Part shown: one piece after another, positions 25,911-35,181 of the stretch
Position numbering within the stretch: position 1 is the stretch's first letter
Layout: every line of letters begins with the position of its first letter
Assembly: GCF_006704265.1 (NCBI RefSeq)
Contig: NZ_VIKA01000011.1
Span: forward strand, 1 to 45,426
DNA from: Elioraea sp. Yellowstone
GTDB lineage: Bacteria > Pseudomonadota > Alphaproteobacteria > Acetobacterales > Acetobacteraceae
Direction: 5' to 3'
DNA length: 45,426 bases
Notes under the pieces: model-generated
What the model was told of the DNA's origin: nothing
Databases searched by the model: none
What the model saw: only the letters and a program-made list of their open reading frames with translations
Translations under genes and position numbers: made by a program

Positions 25911-26219
25911 ATGAGCGAGACCGATCGAGGCCATCACGACATCGGCGGCGATCCCGCCGGCCCGGTGCCGCGCGCGGAGCACGTGCTCGCGCCGTGGGAG
26001 AAGGAGGTGGACGCGATCCGCACCGTGCTCGGCCAGAAGGGGCTGATGTCGGCGGACAAGCTGCGGCTCGGCATCGAGCAGCTGCCGGCCGAGGACTACC
26101 GCCGCCTGAGCTACTACGAGCGCTGGCTCGCCAGCATCGCCTGGACCATGGAGAAGGACGGGGTGATCCCGCCCGGTTCCTTCGCCGCGCGCGTCGCGGC
26201 CCTCGAGGCGAAGCGGTGA
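25911..26219 (+). CDS. Nitrile hydratase/thiocyanate hydrolase-type subunit equal to the N-terminal half of NHase beta
   Basis: 102 aa. The sequence matches the N-terminal half of nitrile hydratase beta: an HDIGG start, VLAPWEKEV, then LRLGIEQLP with Arg52 (an active-site Arg in NHase beta) and YRRLSYYERWLASI. The protein then stops, whereas ordinary beta subunits run on to about 220 aa. The second half is the next gene, overlapping by four bases (GTGA). Thiocyanate hydrolase and toyocamycin nitrile hydratase are known three-subunit enzymes with this split. It contains the PWE motif shared with activator proteins, but the R-x-G-I-E and SYYERW segments place it with the catalytic subunit. Confidence 0.82.
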   Translation: MSETDRGHHDIGGDPAGPVPRAEHVLAPWEKEVDAIRTVLGQKGLMSADKLRLGIEQLPAEDYRRLSYYERWLASIAWTMEKDGVIPPGSFAARVAALEAKR

Positions 26220-26524
26220 GCGCGCGCTACGCGCCCGGCGCGACGGTGCGCGTCGCGCGCGACCGCCCCGCGATCAGCCTCGGCCGGCAGCACATCCGCA
26301 CGCCGCACTACGTGCGCGGGCTCGCCGGCACGGTCGCCGAGGTGATGGGGCCGTTCCGCAACCCCGAGGGGCTCGCGGTCGGCGAGGACGGGCTGCCGGA
26401 GCAGGTGCTCTATCGCGTGCGCTTCCCGCTCCGTTCGGTCTGGGACCAGTACGACGGCGATCCCTCGGACACCGTCGATGTCGAGCTGTACGAGCACTGG
26501 CTGGAGCCGGCCCATGCCGCATGA
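26216..26524 (+). CDS. Nitrile hydratase/thiocyanate hydrolase-type subunit equal to the C-terminal half of NHase beta (SH3-like)
   Basis: 102 aa from GTG 26216. It carries the SH3-like C-terminal domain of NHase beta: FAPGATV-like opening (RYAPGATVRVA), RTPHYVRGLAGTV with the conserved Arg near the metal site, and VDVELYEHWLEP at the end, matching the usual 'idLWE.YLEP'. It begins inside the previous stop codon and overlaps the following metal-subunit gene by 11 bases. The three products should assemble as one complex, with this part covering the cobalt site. Equal length of the two halves (102 aa each) suggests a stable split, not a recent nonsense mutation. Confidence 0.82.
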   Translation: MSARYAPGATVRVARDRPAISLGRQHIRTPHYVRGLAGTVAEVMGPFRNPEGLAVGEDGLPEQVLYRVRFPLRSVWDQYDGDPSDTVDVELYEHWLEPAHAA

Positions 26525-27137
26525 CGGGCCGCACCATCACGGGCACGACCACGCGCCCGACGATCCGTCCTTCGGGTCGCGGGCCGCCCTGGGCGCGCGG
26601 GCGCTGCGCGAGCTGCTGGAGGAGGCGGGCGTGCTCGCGCCGGGCGAGGTCGCGCGCCAGGTCGAACGGATGGACACGATCACGCCTGCGCTCGGCGCCA
26701 AGGTGGTGGCGCGCGCCTGGACCGATCCGGACTTCAAGGCGCGGCTGCTCGCCGACGGCAGCGCCGCGGTGCGCGAGTTCGGCGTGGAGATGGGGACGAC
26801 CCCGCTCTACGTCGTCGAGAACACCGAGTCCGTGCACAACATGATCGTCTGCACGCTGTGCAGCTGCTACCCGAAGCCGCTGCTCGGCATCCCGCCCGAC
26901 TGGTACAAGAGCTTCGAGTACCGCTCGCGCGCCGTGCGCGAGCCGCGCGCGGTGCTCGCCGAGTTCGGCGTGCGCCTGCCGGACGGCGTGGCGGTGCGCG
27001 TGCACGACAGCACGGCCGATCTGCGCTATCTCGTGCTGCCGCGCCGTCCGGAGGGGACCGAGGGATGGGACGAGGCGCGGCTGGCCGGACTGGTCACGCG
27101 CGACTGCATGATCGGCACGGCCGTTCCGTCGGCCTGA
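26514..27137 (+). CDS. Cobalt-type nitrile hydratase alpha / thiocyanate hydrolase gamma subunit
   Basis: 207 aa from ATG 26514. The metal-binding claw is VCTLCSC (Cys113, Cys116, Cys118); Thr114 marks the cobalt-type, and two of the Cys are oxidised in known enzymes. Other family landmarks: GAKVVARAWTDPDFKARLL, VVENTESVHNM and GIPPDWYKS. The first 15 residues are His-rich (PHDGPHHHGHDHAP), able to bind metal. The enzyme hydrates nitriles to amides; thiocyanate is an alternative substrate for this three-subunit form. An amidase gene lies upstream. No activator/metallochaperone gene is adjacent. Nitrile versus thiocyanate cannot be decided from sequence alone. Confidence 0.88.
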   Translation: MPHDGPHHHGHDHAPDDPSFGSRAALGARALRELLEEAGVLAPGEVARQVERMDTITPALGAKVVARAWTDPDFKARLLADGSAAVREFGVEMGTTPLYVVENTESVHNMIVCTLCSCYPKPLLGIPPDWYKSFEYRSRAVREPRAVLAEFGVRLPDGVAVRVHDSTADLRYLVLPRRPEGTEGWDEARLAGLVTRDCMIGTAVPSA

Positions 27138-27168
27138 GACGCCGATCGACGAGAGGGGGAGGTTCACC

Positions 27169-28350
27169 ATGTCATGCACCCGACGGGATCTGCTCGGCGC
27201 TTCGGCCGCCGTGCCATTGGCGCTTGCGACACCGGCGCTCGCGCAGTCCGGACCGATCCGGATCGGCATGATCACCACGTTGTCAGGCCCTGGGGCAGCG
27301 CTCGGCAACGACATCCGCGACGGGTTCAACCTGGTGGTCAAGAACGCCGGCGGGCGGCTGGGCGGGCTGCCGGTCGAGGTGGTGATCGCGGACGACGCGC
27401 TGCGTCCCGAGAACGGCCGCGCGATCGCGGAACGCATGGTGCGGCGCGAGCGCATCCAGGTGCTGACGGGAATCGTGTTCTCGAACGTGATGCTGGCGGT
27501 CGCGCCGGTGGTTCTGCCGGCCGCCACCTACATCAGCGCCAATGCCGGGCCGAGCCAGCTCGCCGGCGAGGCATGCCACGCGAACTACTTCAACGTCGCC
27601 TGGCAGAACGACAACCTGCACGAGGCGGTGGGCCAGTACGTCACGCAGCAGGGCAAGCGGCGCGCCTATCTCGTGGCGCCGAACTACCCCGCCGGACGGG
27701 ATGCGCTGACCGGATTCAAGCGCTTCTTCAGGGGCGAGGTGGTCGCCGAGCAGTACACGCGGCTCGATCAGCTCGACTACGCGGCCGAACTCGCGGCGAT
27801 CCGCACTGCGGGTCCCGAGGCCGTCTACATCTTCCTGCCCGGGGGCCTGGGCATCAACTTCATCAAGCAATACGCAGCCGCAGGCTTGCGCGAGCGGGTG
27901 CCGCTCTACGGGCCGGGCTTCAGCTTCGACCAGGACGTGTTCCCGGCGGTGGGCGAGGATGCGCTCGGCTGCTTCAACTCCTCGCAATGGGCGCTCGACC
28001 TGCCGGTGCCGGCGAACCGCCAGTTCGTCGATACCTTCGAGCGCGAGTACGGCCGGCTGCCGAGCCTCTACGCCAGCCAGGGCTACGACGCGGCGCTGCT
28101 GATCGGCTCGGCGATCGCGGCCACGCGCGGGCGCGTGGGCGACCGGGCGGCGTTCGCGGCGGCGCTGAAGAGGGCCGATTTCCAGTCGGTGCGCGGCAGG
28201 TTCCGGTTCGGCAACAACAACCACCCGATCCAGACCATCTACATGCGGGAGGTGGTGAAGGACGAGAAGGGCCGGATCGTGAACAGGACGATCGGCACGG
28301 CGTTCGAGGACCACCAGGACGCGTATGCGGCGCAGTGCAAGCTGACGTGA
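27169..28350 (+). CDS. Branched-chain amino acid/amide-type ABC transporter substrate-binding protein
   Basis: 393 aa with a twin-arginine-type signal (TRRDLLGASAAVPLALATP, cleavage near AQS) and a type-I periplasmic binding fold: IRIGMITTLSGPGAALGNDI, ISANAGPSQLAG and YDAALLIGSAI. Ligand class: Liv-type proteins bind branched amino acids, urea, amides or aromatic acids. A GAGGGGGA site precedes ATG 27169. Placed 31 bp after the nitrile hydratase alpha-type gene, it probably captures that enzyme's substrate or a related amide. A perfect hairpin follows its stop. Confidence 0.9.
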   Translation: MSCTRRDLLGASAAVPLALATPALAQSGPIRIGMITTLSGPGAALGNDIRDGFNLVVKNAGGRLGGLPVEVVIADDALRPENGRAIAERMVRRERIQVLTGIVFSNVMLAVAPVVLPAATYISANAGPSQLAGEACHANYFNVAWQNDNLHEAVGQYVTQQGKRRAYLVAPNYPAGRDALTGFKRFFRGEVVAEQYTRLDQLDYAAELAAIRTAGPEAVYIFLPGGLGINFIKQYAAAGLRERVPLYGPGFSFDQDVFPAVGEDALGCFNSSQWALDLPVPANRQFVDTFEREYGRLPSLYASQGYDAALLIGSAIAATRGRVGDRAAFAAALKRADFQSVRGRFRFGNNNHPIQTIYMREVVKDEKGRIVNRTIGTAFEDHQDAYAAQCKLT

Positions 28351-28354
28351 GAGC

Positions 28355-28379
28355 CCGGGGGACCGCGCCGGTCCCCCGG
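28355..28379 (+). terminator. Intra-operon hairpin after the Liv-type binding-protein gene
   Basis: CCGGGGGACC, loop GCGCC, GGTCCCCCGG: a perfect 10-bp stem starting four bases after the stop. No U-run. The position matches the hairpin after the TAXI binding-protein gene. A second, shorter dyad, GGACTA-GCG-TAGTCC (28467-28481), lies just before the permease start. Confidence 0.5.
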
Positions 28380-28494
28380 CCTCCCTGCGGAGGGGCCATC
28401 TCCCGTTGGCCGGGAGCCGCGGGTCGCGGCCAAGGGGAGCGGCGCTCCGTGCAGGGGGGAGCGGGGGGACTAGCGTAGTCCTACCGGTTTCTTC

Positions 28495-29415
28495 ATGGAT
28501 TCCCTTCTCCTCCTCGAACAGGCGCTCAACGGCCTCACCCTCGGGGTGATGCTGTTCCTGATGGCGGCCGGCCTCACGCTGATCTTCGGCGTGATGGGTG
28601 TGATCAACCTGGCGCACGGCTCGCTCTACATGATCGGCGCCTTCGCGGGCGCGACCGTCACGGCACGCACGGGCTCCTTCGCGCTCGGCATGCTGGCCGG
28701 CATGGCCGCGAGCGCGCTCGTTGCACTCGCGCTCGAATTGACCCTGATCCGCCGCCTCTACGCGCGCGACCATCTCGATCAGGTGCTCGCCACCTACGCG
28801 CTGATCCTGATCGCCAACGAATCGGTGAAGATCGTCTGGGGGCCGCAGCCGATCTTCCTCGGCACGCCCGAGGCATTCGGCGGCAGCGTCGAGATCATCC
28901 CCGGCGTTCCGTACCCCGCCTACCGGCTCGCGATCATCGGCACCGGCCTCGCGGCGGCGGCGTTCCTCTGGTGGCTGATCGCGCGCACGCGGCTCGGCAT
29001 GCTGATCCGCGCAGGCACCACGCATCGCGCGATCGTCCAGGCGCTCGGCGTGAACATCCAGGCGCTGTTCGCGCTGGTGTTCGCGATCGGCGGCGCGCTC
29101 GCGGGGCTCGCCGGCATGATGGCGGGGCCGCTGCTGGCGGTTCAGGTGGGCATGGGCGAGCAGATCCTGATCCTGACCTTCGTCGTCGTGGTGGTCGGCG
29201 GGCTCGGCTCGGTGCGCGGGGCGATGGCGGGCGCCGTGCTGGTGGGGCTGGTCGATACGCTCTCGCGCGCCGTGCTGCCGGTGGCGGTGCGCGAGGTGCT
29301 GCCGCCCTCGGCGGCCGACCAGGTGGCGGCGAATCTCGGGGCGGTCGCGGTCTATCTGCTGATGGCCGTGGTGCTGGCGATCCGGCCCCAGGGACTGGTG
29401 CCGCGCCATGCGTGA
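28495..29415 (+). CDS. livH: Liv-type ABC transporter permease (LivH-like)
   Basis: 306 aa with about eight membrane segments. Conserved family segments: LTLIFGVMGVINLAHGSLYM near the N-terminus and the cytoplasmic EAA-like loop near ALGVNIQALFALVF; the C-terminal IRPQGLVPR is standard. It pairs with the LivM-like permease, whose start overlaps its stop by eight bases. The hairpin region between the binding-protein gene and this start may set a lower expression level. Confidence 0.9.
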   Translation: MDSLLLLEQALNGLTLGVMLFLMAAGLTLIFGVMGVINLAHGSLYMIGAFAGATVTARTGSFALGMLAGMAASALVALALELTLIRRLYARDHLDQVLATYALILIANESVKIVWGPQPIFLGTPEAFGGSVEIIPGVPYPAYRLAIIGTGLAAAAFLWWLIARTRLGMLIRAGTTHRAIVQALGVNIQALFALVFAIGGALAGLAGMMAGPLLAVQVGMGEQILILTFVVVVVGGLGSVRGAMAGAVLVGLVDTLSRAVLPVAVREVLPPSAADQVAANLGAVAVYLLMAVVLAIRPQGLVPRHA

Positions 29416-30412
29416 GCCGGCGCCGCCGCATGTGCGCCGCGGCTGGATCGCGGCGCAGGCGGGACTTGCCGTCCTGGTGGCCGCCCCGTTCGTCCTGACC
29501 GCCCTCGACCGCGCCTGGCTCCTGCCGACGCTGACGCGCATGCTCGCCTACGGGCTCGGCGCGGCGGCGCTCGATGTCGTGCTGGGCTATGGCGGGCTCG
29601 TGAGCTTCGGCCATGGCGCGTTCCTCGGCACTGGCGCGTATGTCGCCGGGGCGCTGATCCATCATGCCGGCGCGGCCACGCCGCTCCTACGCTGGCCGGT
29701 GGAGATCGACGGCAGTCTCGACGCCCTGATCGCCTTCCCGGCGGCCGCGCTAGCCGCCGGCGCGCTCGCCTTCCTGATCGGCGCGGTGAGCCTGCGCACG
29801 CGCGGCGTGCACTTCATCATGATCACGCTCGCCTTCGCGCAGATGGTCTATTTCCTCGTCCTCGCGATCCCGGAATACGGCGGCACGGACGGGCTGATGC
29901 TGCCCGCGCGGCATCGCCTGTTCGATCTCCCGCTGGACGGCGACCAGCCGCTCTACTGGGTCGCCCTCGTGCTGCTGGTGGGTTTCCTCACGATCGCGCA
30001 GCGCAGCATGGAGGCGCGGTTCGGGCTCGCGCTCCGCGGCGCGCGGCAGAACGAGCGGCGCATGCGTGCGCTGGGCTATCCCGTGTTCCGCATCCGCCTC
30101 GTCGCCTTCACCATCTCGGGTGCTGTGGCGGGGCTCGCCGGCGCGGTGCTCGCCAACCAGGCCGGCTTCGTCTCGCCCGATCTCCTGTCGTGGCAGCGTT
30201 CGGGCGAGCTGATCATCATGGTGATCCTGGGCGGGCAGGGGACGCTGTTCGGCCCGGTGCTCGGCGCCTTCGCGCTCCTTCTGCTCGAGGAGGAGCTCTC
30301 CGCCGTCACCGAGCACTGGATGCTGGTGCTCGGGCCGCTGCTGCTCGCCTGCGTGCTGTTCTTCCGGCGCGGCCTCTGGGGCCAGGTCGTGCGGGCGCCC
30401 GCGCATGGCTGA
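29408..30412 (+). CDS. livM: Liv-type ABC transporter permease (LivM-like)
   Basis: 334 aa with about 8-10 membrane segments. Conserved motif GYGGLVSFGHGAFLGTGAYV near residues 59-78, VSLRTRGVHFIMITLAFAQM, and the cytoplasmic loop with MRALGYPVFRIRLVAF. It forms the translocation pore together with LivH. Its stop overlaps the livG start by eight bases, matching the other junctions of this operon. Confidence 0.92.
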   Translation: MREPAPPHVRRGWIAAQAGLAVLVAAPFVLTALDRAWLLPTLTRMLAYGLGAAALDVVLGYGGLVSFGHGAFLGTGAYVAGALIHHAGAATPLLRWPVEIDGSLDALIAFPAAALAAGALAFLIGAVSLRTRGVHFIMITLAFAQMVYFLVLAIPEYGGTDGLMLPARHRLFDLPLDGDQPLYWVALVLLVGFLTIAQRSMEARFGLALRGARQNERRMRALGYPVFRIRLVAFTISGAVAGLAGAVLANQAGFVSPDLLSWQRSGELIIMVILGGQGTLFGPVLGAFALLLLEEELSAVTEHWMLVLGPLLLACVLFFRRGLWGQVVRAPAHG

Positions 30413-31152
30413 GCCGCTGCTGCAGGTCGAGCGGCTGAGCAAGCGTTTCGGCGCGCTCGCTGCGGTCGCCGACGTCTCGCTCGATCTCGTCTCCGGAGAG
30501 TGCCACGCGGTGATCGGGCCGAACGGCGCCGGCAAGACGACGCTGCTCGCGCTGATCGCGGGCGAGATCCTGCCCGATGCGGGCCGCGTCGCCTTCGCCG
30601 GCGAGGATGTGACGCGGCTCAAGGTGTCGCGCCGCGCCCTGCGGGGCCTCGGCCGCACCTTCCAGCTCACCCAGCTCTGCGCCGAGTTCTCGGCGCGGCG
30701 CAACGTGATGCTGGCGGTGGAGGCGCGCGTCGGCACGCCGTTCCACTTCCTCCGCCGCGCCGACAGCCTCGCGACCCTGGCCGCGCGCGCCGACGCCGCG
30801 CTGGTGATGGCGGGGTTGGCCGAGCGCGCGCATGTCCCGGCGGGCCTGCTGAGCCACGGCGAGCAGCGCCAGCTCGAGCTCGCGGTGGCGATGGCGGCGC
30901 GCCCGCGCGCGCTGCTGCTCGACGAACCCGCCGCCGGGCTCGGCCCGGCCGAGACCGCCGAGATGGCCGCACGGCTCGCGGCGCTGAAGGGCAGGGTGGC
31001 GATGCTGCTGGTGGAGCACGACATGGACACCGTGTTCCGCCTCGCCGACCGCATCACCGTGATGGCCGAGGGGCGCGTGATCGCTTCCGGCGCGCCCGAC
31101 ACGATCCGCGCGGATGCCGCCGTGCGCGAGGCCTATCTCGGCGAGATCGCCG

Positions 31153-31160
<8 letters not shown>
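30405..31160 (+). CDS. livG: Liv-type ABC transporter ATPase (LivG-like)
   Basis: 251 aa from ATG 30405. Walker [10 protein letters not shown]-loop GRTFQLTQLC, a signature segment in LLSHGEQRQLELAVA (the usual SGG is SHG, a common variant in this class), Walker B LLLDEPAAGLGP, H-loop VEHDMD. It is one of the two ATPases of the importer and overlaps its partner by eight bases. Confidence 0.92.
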
Positions 31161-31832
<672 letters not shown>

Positions 31833-31836
<4 letters not shown>

Positions 31837-32684
31837 CGATGGGCGATCCCGGATACGGCTGGCTCGAGAAGCAGTACGCGACCGTCACGGCGGTGCCCGA
31901 CTTCCCGGCGATCGACGCGCGCTGGGCCGATGCCATGGCGGCAGCGCTCGCCGCGCATCCGCCGCGCGTCCTGCCCTATGGCGAGGGCGAGCGGCGCGCG
32001 ATCGACGTCTATCTGCCGCCGGGCGTCAGCGATCCGCCCGTGCTGGTGTTCATCCACGGCGGCTACTGGCAGCTCCGGCACCGGCGCGATGTCGCCTGGA
32101 TCGCGACACCGTGGCTTGCGCGCGGTGTCGCGGTGGCGATGCCCGGCTATCCGCTCTGCCCCGAGGTCAGCCTCGCCGCGCTGATCGAGGACGTGCGGAC
32201 CGCGATCGCCGCGCTCTGGCGGGAGGCGCCTTCGCTCGGGCTCTCGCGGCGCTGGCTGGTGGGAGGGCACTCCGCTGGCGGGCATCTCGCCGCGACGCTG
32301 GCGGCGACCGACTGGGCGACCCGCGGGCTTGCGGATCTCCGCTTCGTCGGCGTGCTGCCCTCGTCGGGGGTGTTCGAGCTGCCGCCGCTGCTCGCGACCT
32401 CGCTGAACGTCGCGTTGCGGCTCGACCTCGCCGAGGCGACGCGGCTCTCGGCGCTCTATCTCGTCCCGCCCAGGGGGCTGCGCGTGATCGCGGCGGTGGG
32501 CGGGGCGGAGAGTGCCGAGTTCCTGCGCCAGACCCACGGCTTCGCGCGCCGCTGGGCGCAGCAGGGCGCGGCGGTGGCGGCCCTCGAGCTGCCCGGCCGC
32601 AACCACTTCACCGCGCAGGACGCCTGGGCCGAGCCGGACGGGGCGCTGTTCGCCGCCGCCTGGGGGCTCCTGCACGCACGCTAG
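31833..32684 (+). CDS. Alpha/beta hydrolase, arylformamidase-like
   Basis: 283 aa. Oxyanion motif HGGYW (75-79), nucleophile elbow GHSAGG (Ser147), and the likely catalytic His258 in GRNHF. HGGYW with GHSAGGHL is typical of kynurenine formamidase and other formamide/ester hydrolases of this group. ATG 31833 overlaps the livF stop, so it is the last gene of the importer operon; a link with formamide or amide breakdown is plausible. There is no signal peptide. Its stop overlaps the end of the convergent AbrB-type gene by four bases. Confidence 0.85.
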
Positions 32685-33745
32685 GTGGGAAGGCCGAGCT
32701 TCCGTTCCACCCACGCATAGAGGCGGTAGAGCTGCTCGACGAACAGGTTGCAGAGGAAGATCCGCACCAGGTGGAAGCCGAGCACCAGCGGCACGCCGAG
32801 ATTGAGCACCTTCGCCGTGATCGCCATCTCCGGCAGTCCGCCCGGCGCGGTGCCGAGGATCGCCGCCGCCACGGGAAGGCCGAAGGTGAACGCCACGGCG
32901 ACCGCCACCAGCAGGCAGAGCAGCGCGAGCAGCCCGGTCGCCGCGATCGAGGCGAGCGCCAGATGACGCGAGCGCAGGATGATGTCGCGGTTCATGCGCG
33001 TGCCCAGCGACCAGCCCATCAGCACCTGTGCGGCGTCGATCAGCACGCCGGGCACGCCTGAGAGCGGCCGCTCCAGCAGCGCGAGCACGAGCGACACGCA
33101 GACGGGGCCGAACATCCACGCATTGGCGATGCCGAAACGCCGCAGCACGAAGGCGCCGGCGGTGGTGAGCGCGAACAGCAGCGGCAGCATCGGCCATGCC
33201 ACCGGCACGGGCACCAGGCTGAACACGTCCACCCCCGGCTCGACGAAGGCGACCAGCAGCGGCGGGAAGGTCAGCACCACGAGGACCATGCGCAGCGTCT
33301 GGATCAGCGTCACCGTCGGCACCGAGAGCCCGGCGCGTGCGGCCAGCATCACCATCAGGATGATCCCGCCCGGGACGGAGGCGTAATAGGCGGTCTTGGT
33401 GTCGATCCGCGCGATTCGTGCGGTCATGCGGCTCGCCGCCGCGCCGGCGAGGATCGAGCCCACGCCGGCGAGGATCAGCGCCGGCAGGCTGCTTGCGAGT
33501 GCCCGCAGCACGGGCGGCGTGTAGGTCTGGCCGAGCCCCGTGCCGAGCACCAGCATCGCCACGGGCCTGGCGAGCGTGGCCGCCGCGACCTCGCGCCCGG
33601 CGAAGGCGACCGCCGCCACCGCCACCATCGCGCCGATCATCCAGGCCAGCGGCACGTGCAGCAGATGCGCGACATACCCCCCGGCGATCGCGACCGCGAG
33701 CGTGCGTGCCTGGATCGCGACCAGGCGTGCCGACGGAACAGGCAC
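32681..33745 (-). CDS. AbrB-type (AmoA-like) membrane protein
   Basis: 354 aa with about ten membrane segments in two repeats. The family pattern is visible: PLAWMIGAMVAVAAVAF, SVPGGIILMVMLAARAG, NAWMFGPVCVSLVLAL, GWSLGTRMNRD and the C-terminal GTAPGGLPEMAITAKVL. This family is often labelled 'AbrB family transcriptional regulator' or 'ammonia monooxygenase', both misleading names; it is a membrane protein of unknown transport function. It starts at GTG 33745, two bases after the upstream Lrp-domain stop. Convergent with the hydrolase gene. Confidence 0.88.
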   Translation of the reverse strand: MPVPSARLVAIQARTLAVAIAGGYVAHLLHVPLAWMIGAMVAVAAVAFAGREVAAATLARPVAMLVLGTGLGQTYTPPVLRALASSLPALILAGVGSILAGAAASRMTARIARIDTKTAYYASVPGGIILMVMLAARAGLSVPTVTLIQTLRMVLVVLTFPPLLVAFVEPGVDVFSLVPVPVAWPMLPLLFALTTAGAFVLRRFGIANAWMFGPVCVSLVLALLERPLSGVPGVLIDAAQVLMGWSLGTRMNRDIILRSRHLALASIAATGLLALLCLLVAVAVAFTFGLPVAAAILGTAPGGLPEMAITAKVLNLGVPLVLGFHLVRIFLCNLFVEQLYRLYAWVERKLGLPT

Positions 33746-33747
33746 GC

Positions 33748-34008
33748 TCAGCGTGCCGCGCCGGCCCCCGAGAAGGCGTTGAAGGTGATCAGGGTGAAGG
33801 TGTCCTTCACCCCCGGCAGGCGCTGCACGGTCTCGGTGACGAACAGCCCGGGGTCCTGGTCGGGGGCGAGGTAGAACTTCCCGAGCAGGTCGTACTGGCC
33901 GGAGATCGAGTAGATCTCGCTCACCTCCTCGATCCGGTCCACGGCCTCGCGCGCGGTCTCGTAGGCGCGGCCCATCTCGCATTTGATGAGGACGAACAGC
34001 GGTCGCAT
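33748..34008 (-). CDS. Stand-alone Lrp/AsnC ligand-binding (RAM) domain protein
   Basis: 86 aa from the ATG at 34008, with AAGGAGT seven bases upstream on the coding strand. The whole protein is one alpha/beta RAM domain: FVLIKCEMGRAYETA, VSEIYSISGQYDLLGKFYL, a VQRLPGVKDTFTLITF end. There is no helix-turn-helix, so it cannot bind DNA by itself; such proteins can bind amino acids or join with full Lrp proteins. The AbrB-type membrane gene follows within two bases, suggesting a sensor plus membrane partner. Confidence 0.88.
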   Translation of the reverse strand: MRPLFVLIKCEMGRAYETAREAVDRIEEVSEIYSISGQYDLLGKFYLAPDQDPGLFVTETVQRLPGVKDTFTLITFNAFSGAGAAR

Positions 34009-34114
34009 CGGGCACTCCTTCGCCGGGCGGATGCTAGGTGGAGGCGGGGCACCAGACAACCCGATCCTTGGCACGTCGCTTGCCTCGCTGCGCGGGACCG
34101 GAGAGACTTGTTCC

Positions 34115-35170
34115 ATGGCCACCGACACCGCCTCCGCCGACGCGCGCGATCGCGGCGGCCCAGCCCAGCCTCTGCTGATCGTGCGCGGGCTCAGGCGCTA
34201 CTTCCCGCTCAAGGGCGGGCTGTTCGGTCGCGCCGTCGGCACGGTGCAGGCGGTGGACGGGATCGGCTTCGCGGTGATGAAGGGCGAGACCCTCGGCATC
34301 GTCGGCGAGTCGGGCTGCGGCAAGTCCACCACGGCGCGCTTGCTGATGCGGCTGATGGAGCCGGATGCCGGCGAGGTGATCTTCGATGGCGAGCCGGTGG
34401 GGCCGGGCGGGATGTCGCTGCGCGAGATGCGCCGGCAGATCCAGATGGTGTTCCAGGACAGCTACGCCTCGCTGAACCCGCGCCTGCCGATCGAGGACAC
34501 GATCGCCTTCGCTCCCACCGTGCACGGCGTGCCGAAGGCGAAGGCGCGGGCCCGGGCGCGCGAGCTGCTCGCCGCGGTGGGGCTGGCGCCGGACCAGTTC
34601 GCCCGGCGCTATCCGCACGAGCTCTCGGGCGGGCAGCGTCAGCGGGTGAACATCGCCCGCGCGCTCGCGCTCGAGCCGCGCGTGATCGTGCTCGACGAGC
34701 CCGTGAGCGCGCTCGACAAGTCGGTCGAGGCGCAGGTGCTGAACCTGCTGGTCGACCTCAAGCGCGAGTTCGGCCTCACCTACGTCTTCATCAGCCACGA
34801 CCTGAACGTGGTGCAGTTCATCTCCGACCGCGTGCTGGTGATGTATCTCGGCCAGGTGGTGGAGATCGGGCCGGTCGAGAGCATCTACGGCGCGCCGCGC
34901 CACCCCTACACCCGGGCGCTGCTCGCCTCGCGCCCGTCGATGGACCCCGCGCGGCGCATGACCGAGCCGCCGCTCACCGGCGATCCGCCGAACCCGATCA
35001 ACCCGCCCTCCGGCTGCCGCTTCCGCACGCGCTGCGCATGGGCCGAGCCGGTGTGCGCCGCGGTGACGCCGACGCTTGCGGCGAACGCGGCGGGCGAGAC
35101 GCATCTCGCCGCCTGCCACATGACCGTGCCGGGCTCGGGCCACAGCCGCGCCGCGGCGTGCGCCGCGTGA
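34115..35170 (+). CDS. Oligopeptide-type ABC transporter ATPase (OppF/DppF-like)
   Basis: 351 aa from ATG 34115, with GGAGAGA upstream. Walker [11 protein letters not shown]-loop [13 protein letters not shown], signature LSGGQRQRV, Walker [16 protein letters not shown]-loop ISHDLN, and the C-terminal oligopeptide-transporter extension with a four-Cys-type segment [14 protein letters not shown]. The '[10 protein letters not shown]' form points to OppF/DppF. It overlaps or nearly touches the OppD-like gene. No binding protein or permease of this class is in the window, so the rest of the importer must be elsewhere. It is divergent from the Lrp-domain gene. Confidence 0.9.
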   Translation: MATDTASADARDRGGPAQPLLIVRGLRRYFPLKGGLFGRAVGTVQAVDGIGFAVMKGETLGIVGESGCGKSTTARLLMRLMEPDAGEVIFDGEPVGPGGMSLREMRRQIQMVFQDSYASLNPRLPIEDTIAFAPTVHGVPKAKARARARELLAAVGLAPDQFARRYPHELSGGQRQRVNIARALALEPRVIVLDEPVSALDKSVEAQVLNLLVDLKREFGLTYVFISHDLNVVQFISDRVLVMYLGQVVEIGPVESIYGAPRHPYTRALLASRPSMDPARRMTEPPLTGDPPNPINPPSGCRFRTRCAWAEPVCAAVTPTLAANAAGETHLAACHMTVPGSGHSRAAACAA

Positions 35171-35181
35171 CGGAGGTCGCG

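Noticed and set aside
25911-27137. Firm naming as thiocyanate hydrolase (scnBAC)
   Set aside because: The split beta form also occurs in toyocamycin nitrile hydratase, and the adjacent amidase favours a nitrile route. Sequence alone does not settle the substrate.
32681-33745. AbrB as transcription regulator or ammonia monooxygenase
   Set aside because: The protein is hydrophobic with about ten membrane segments and has no DNA-binding or copper motif; the names come from database propagation.
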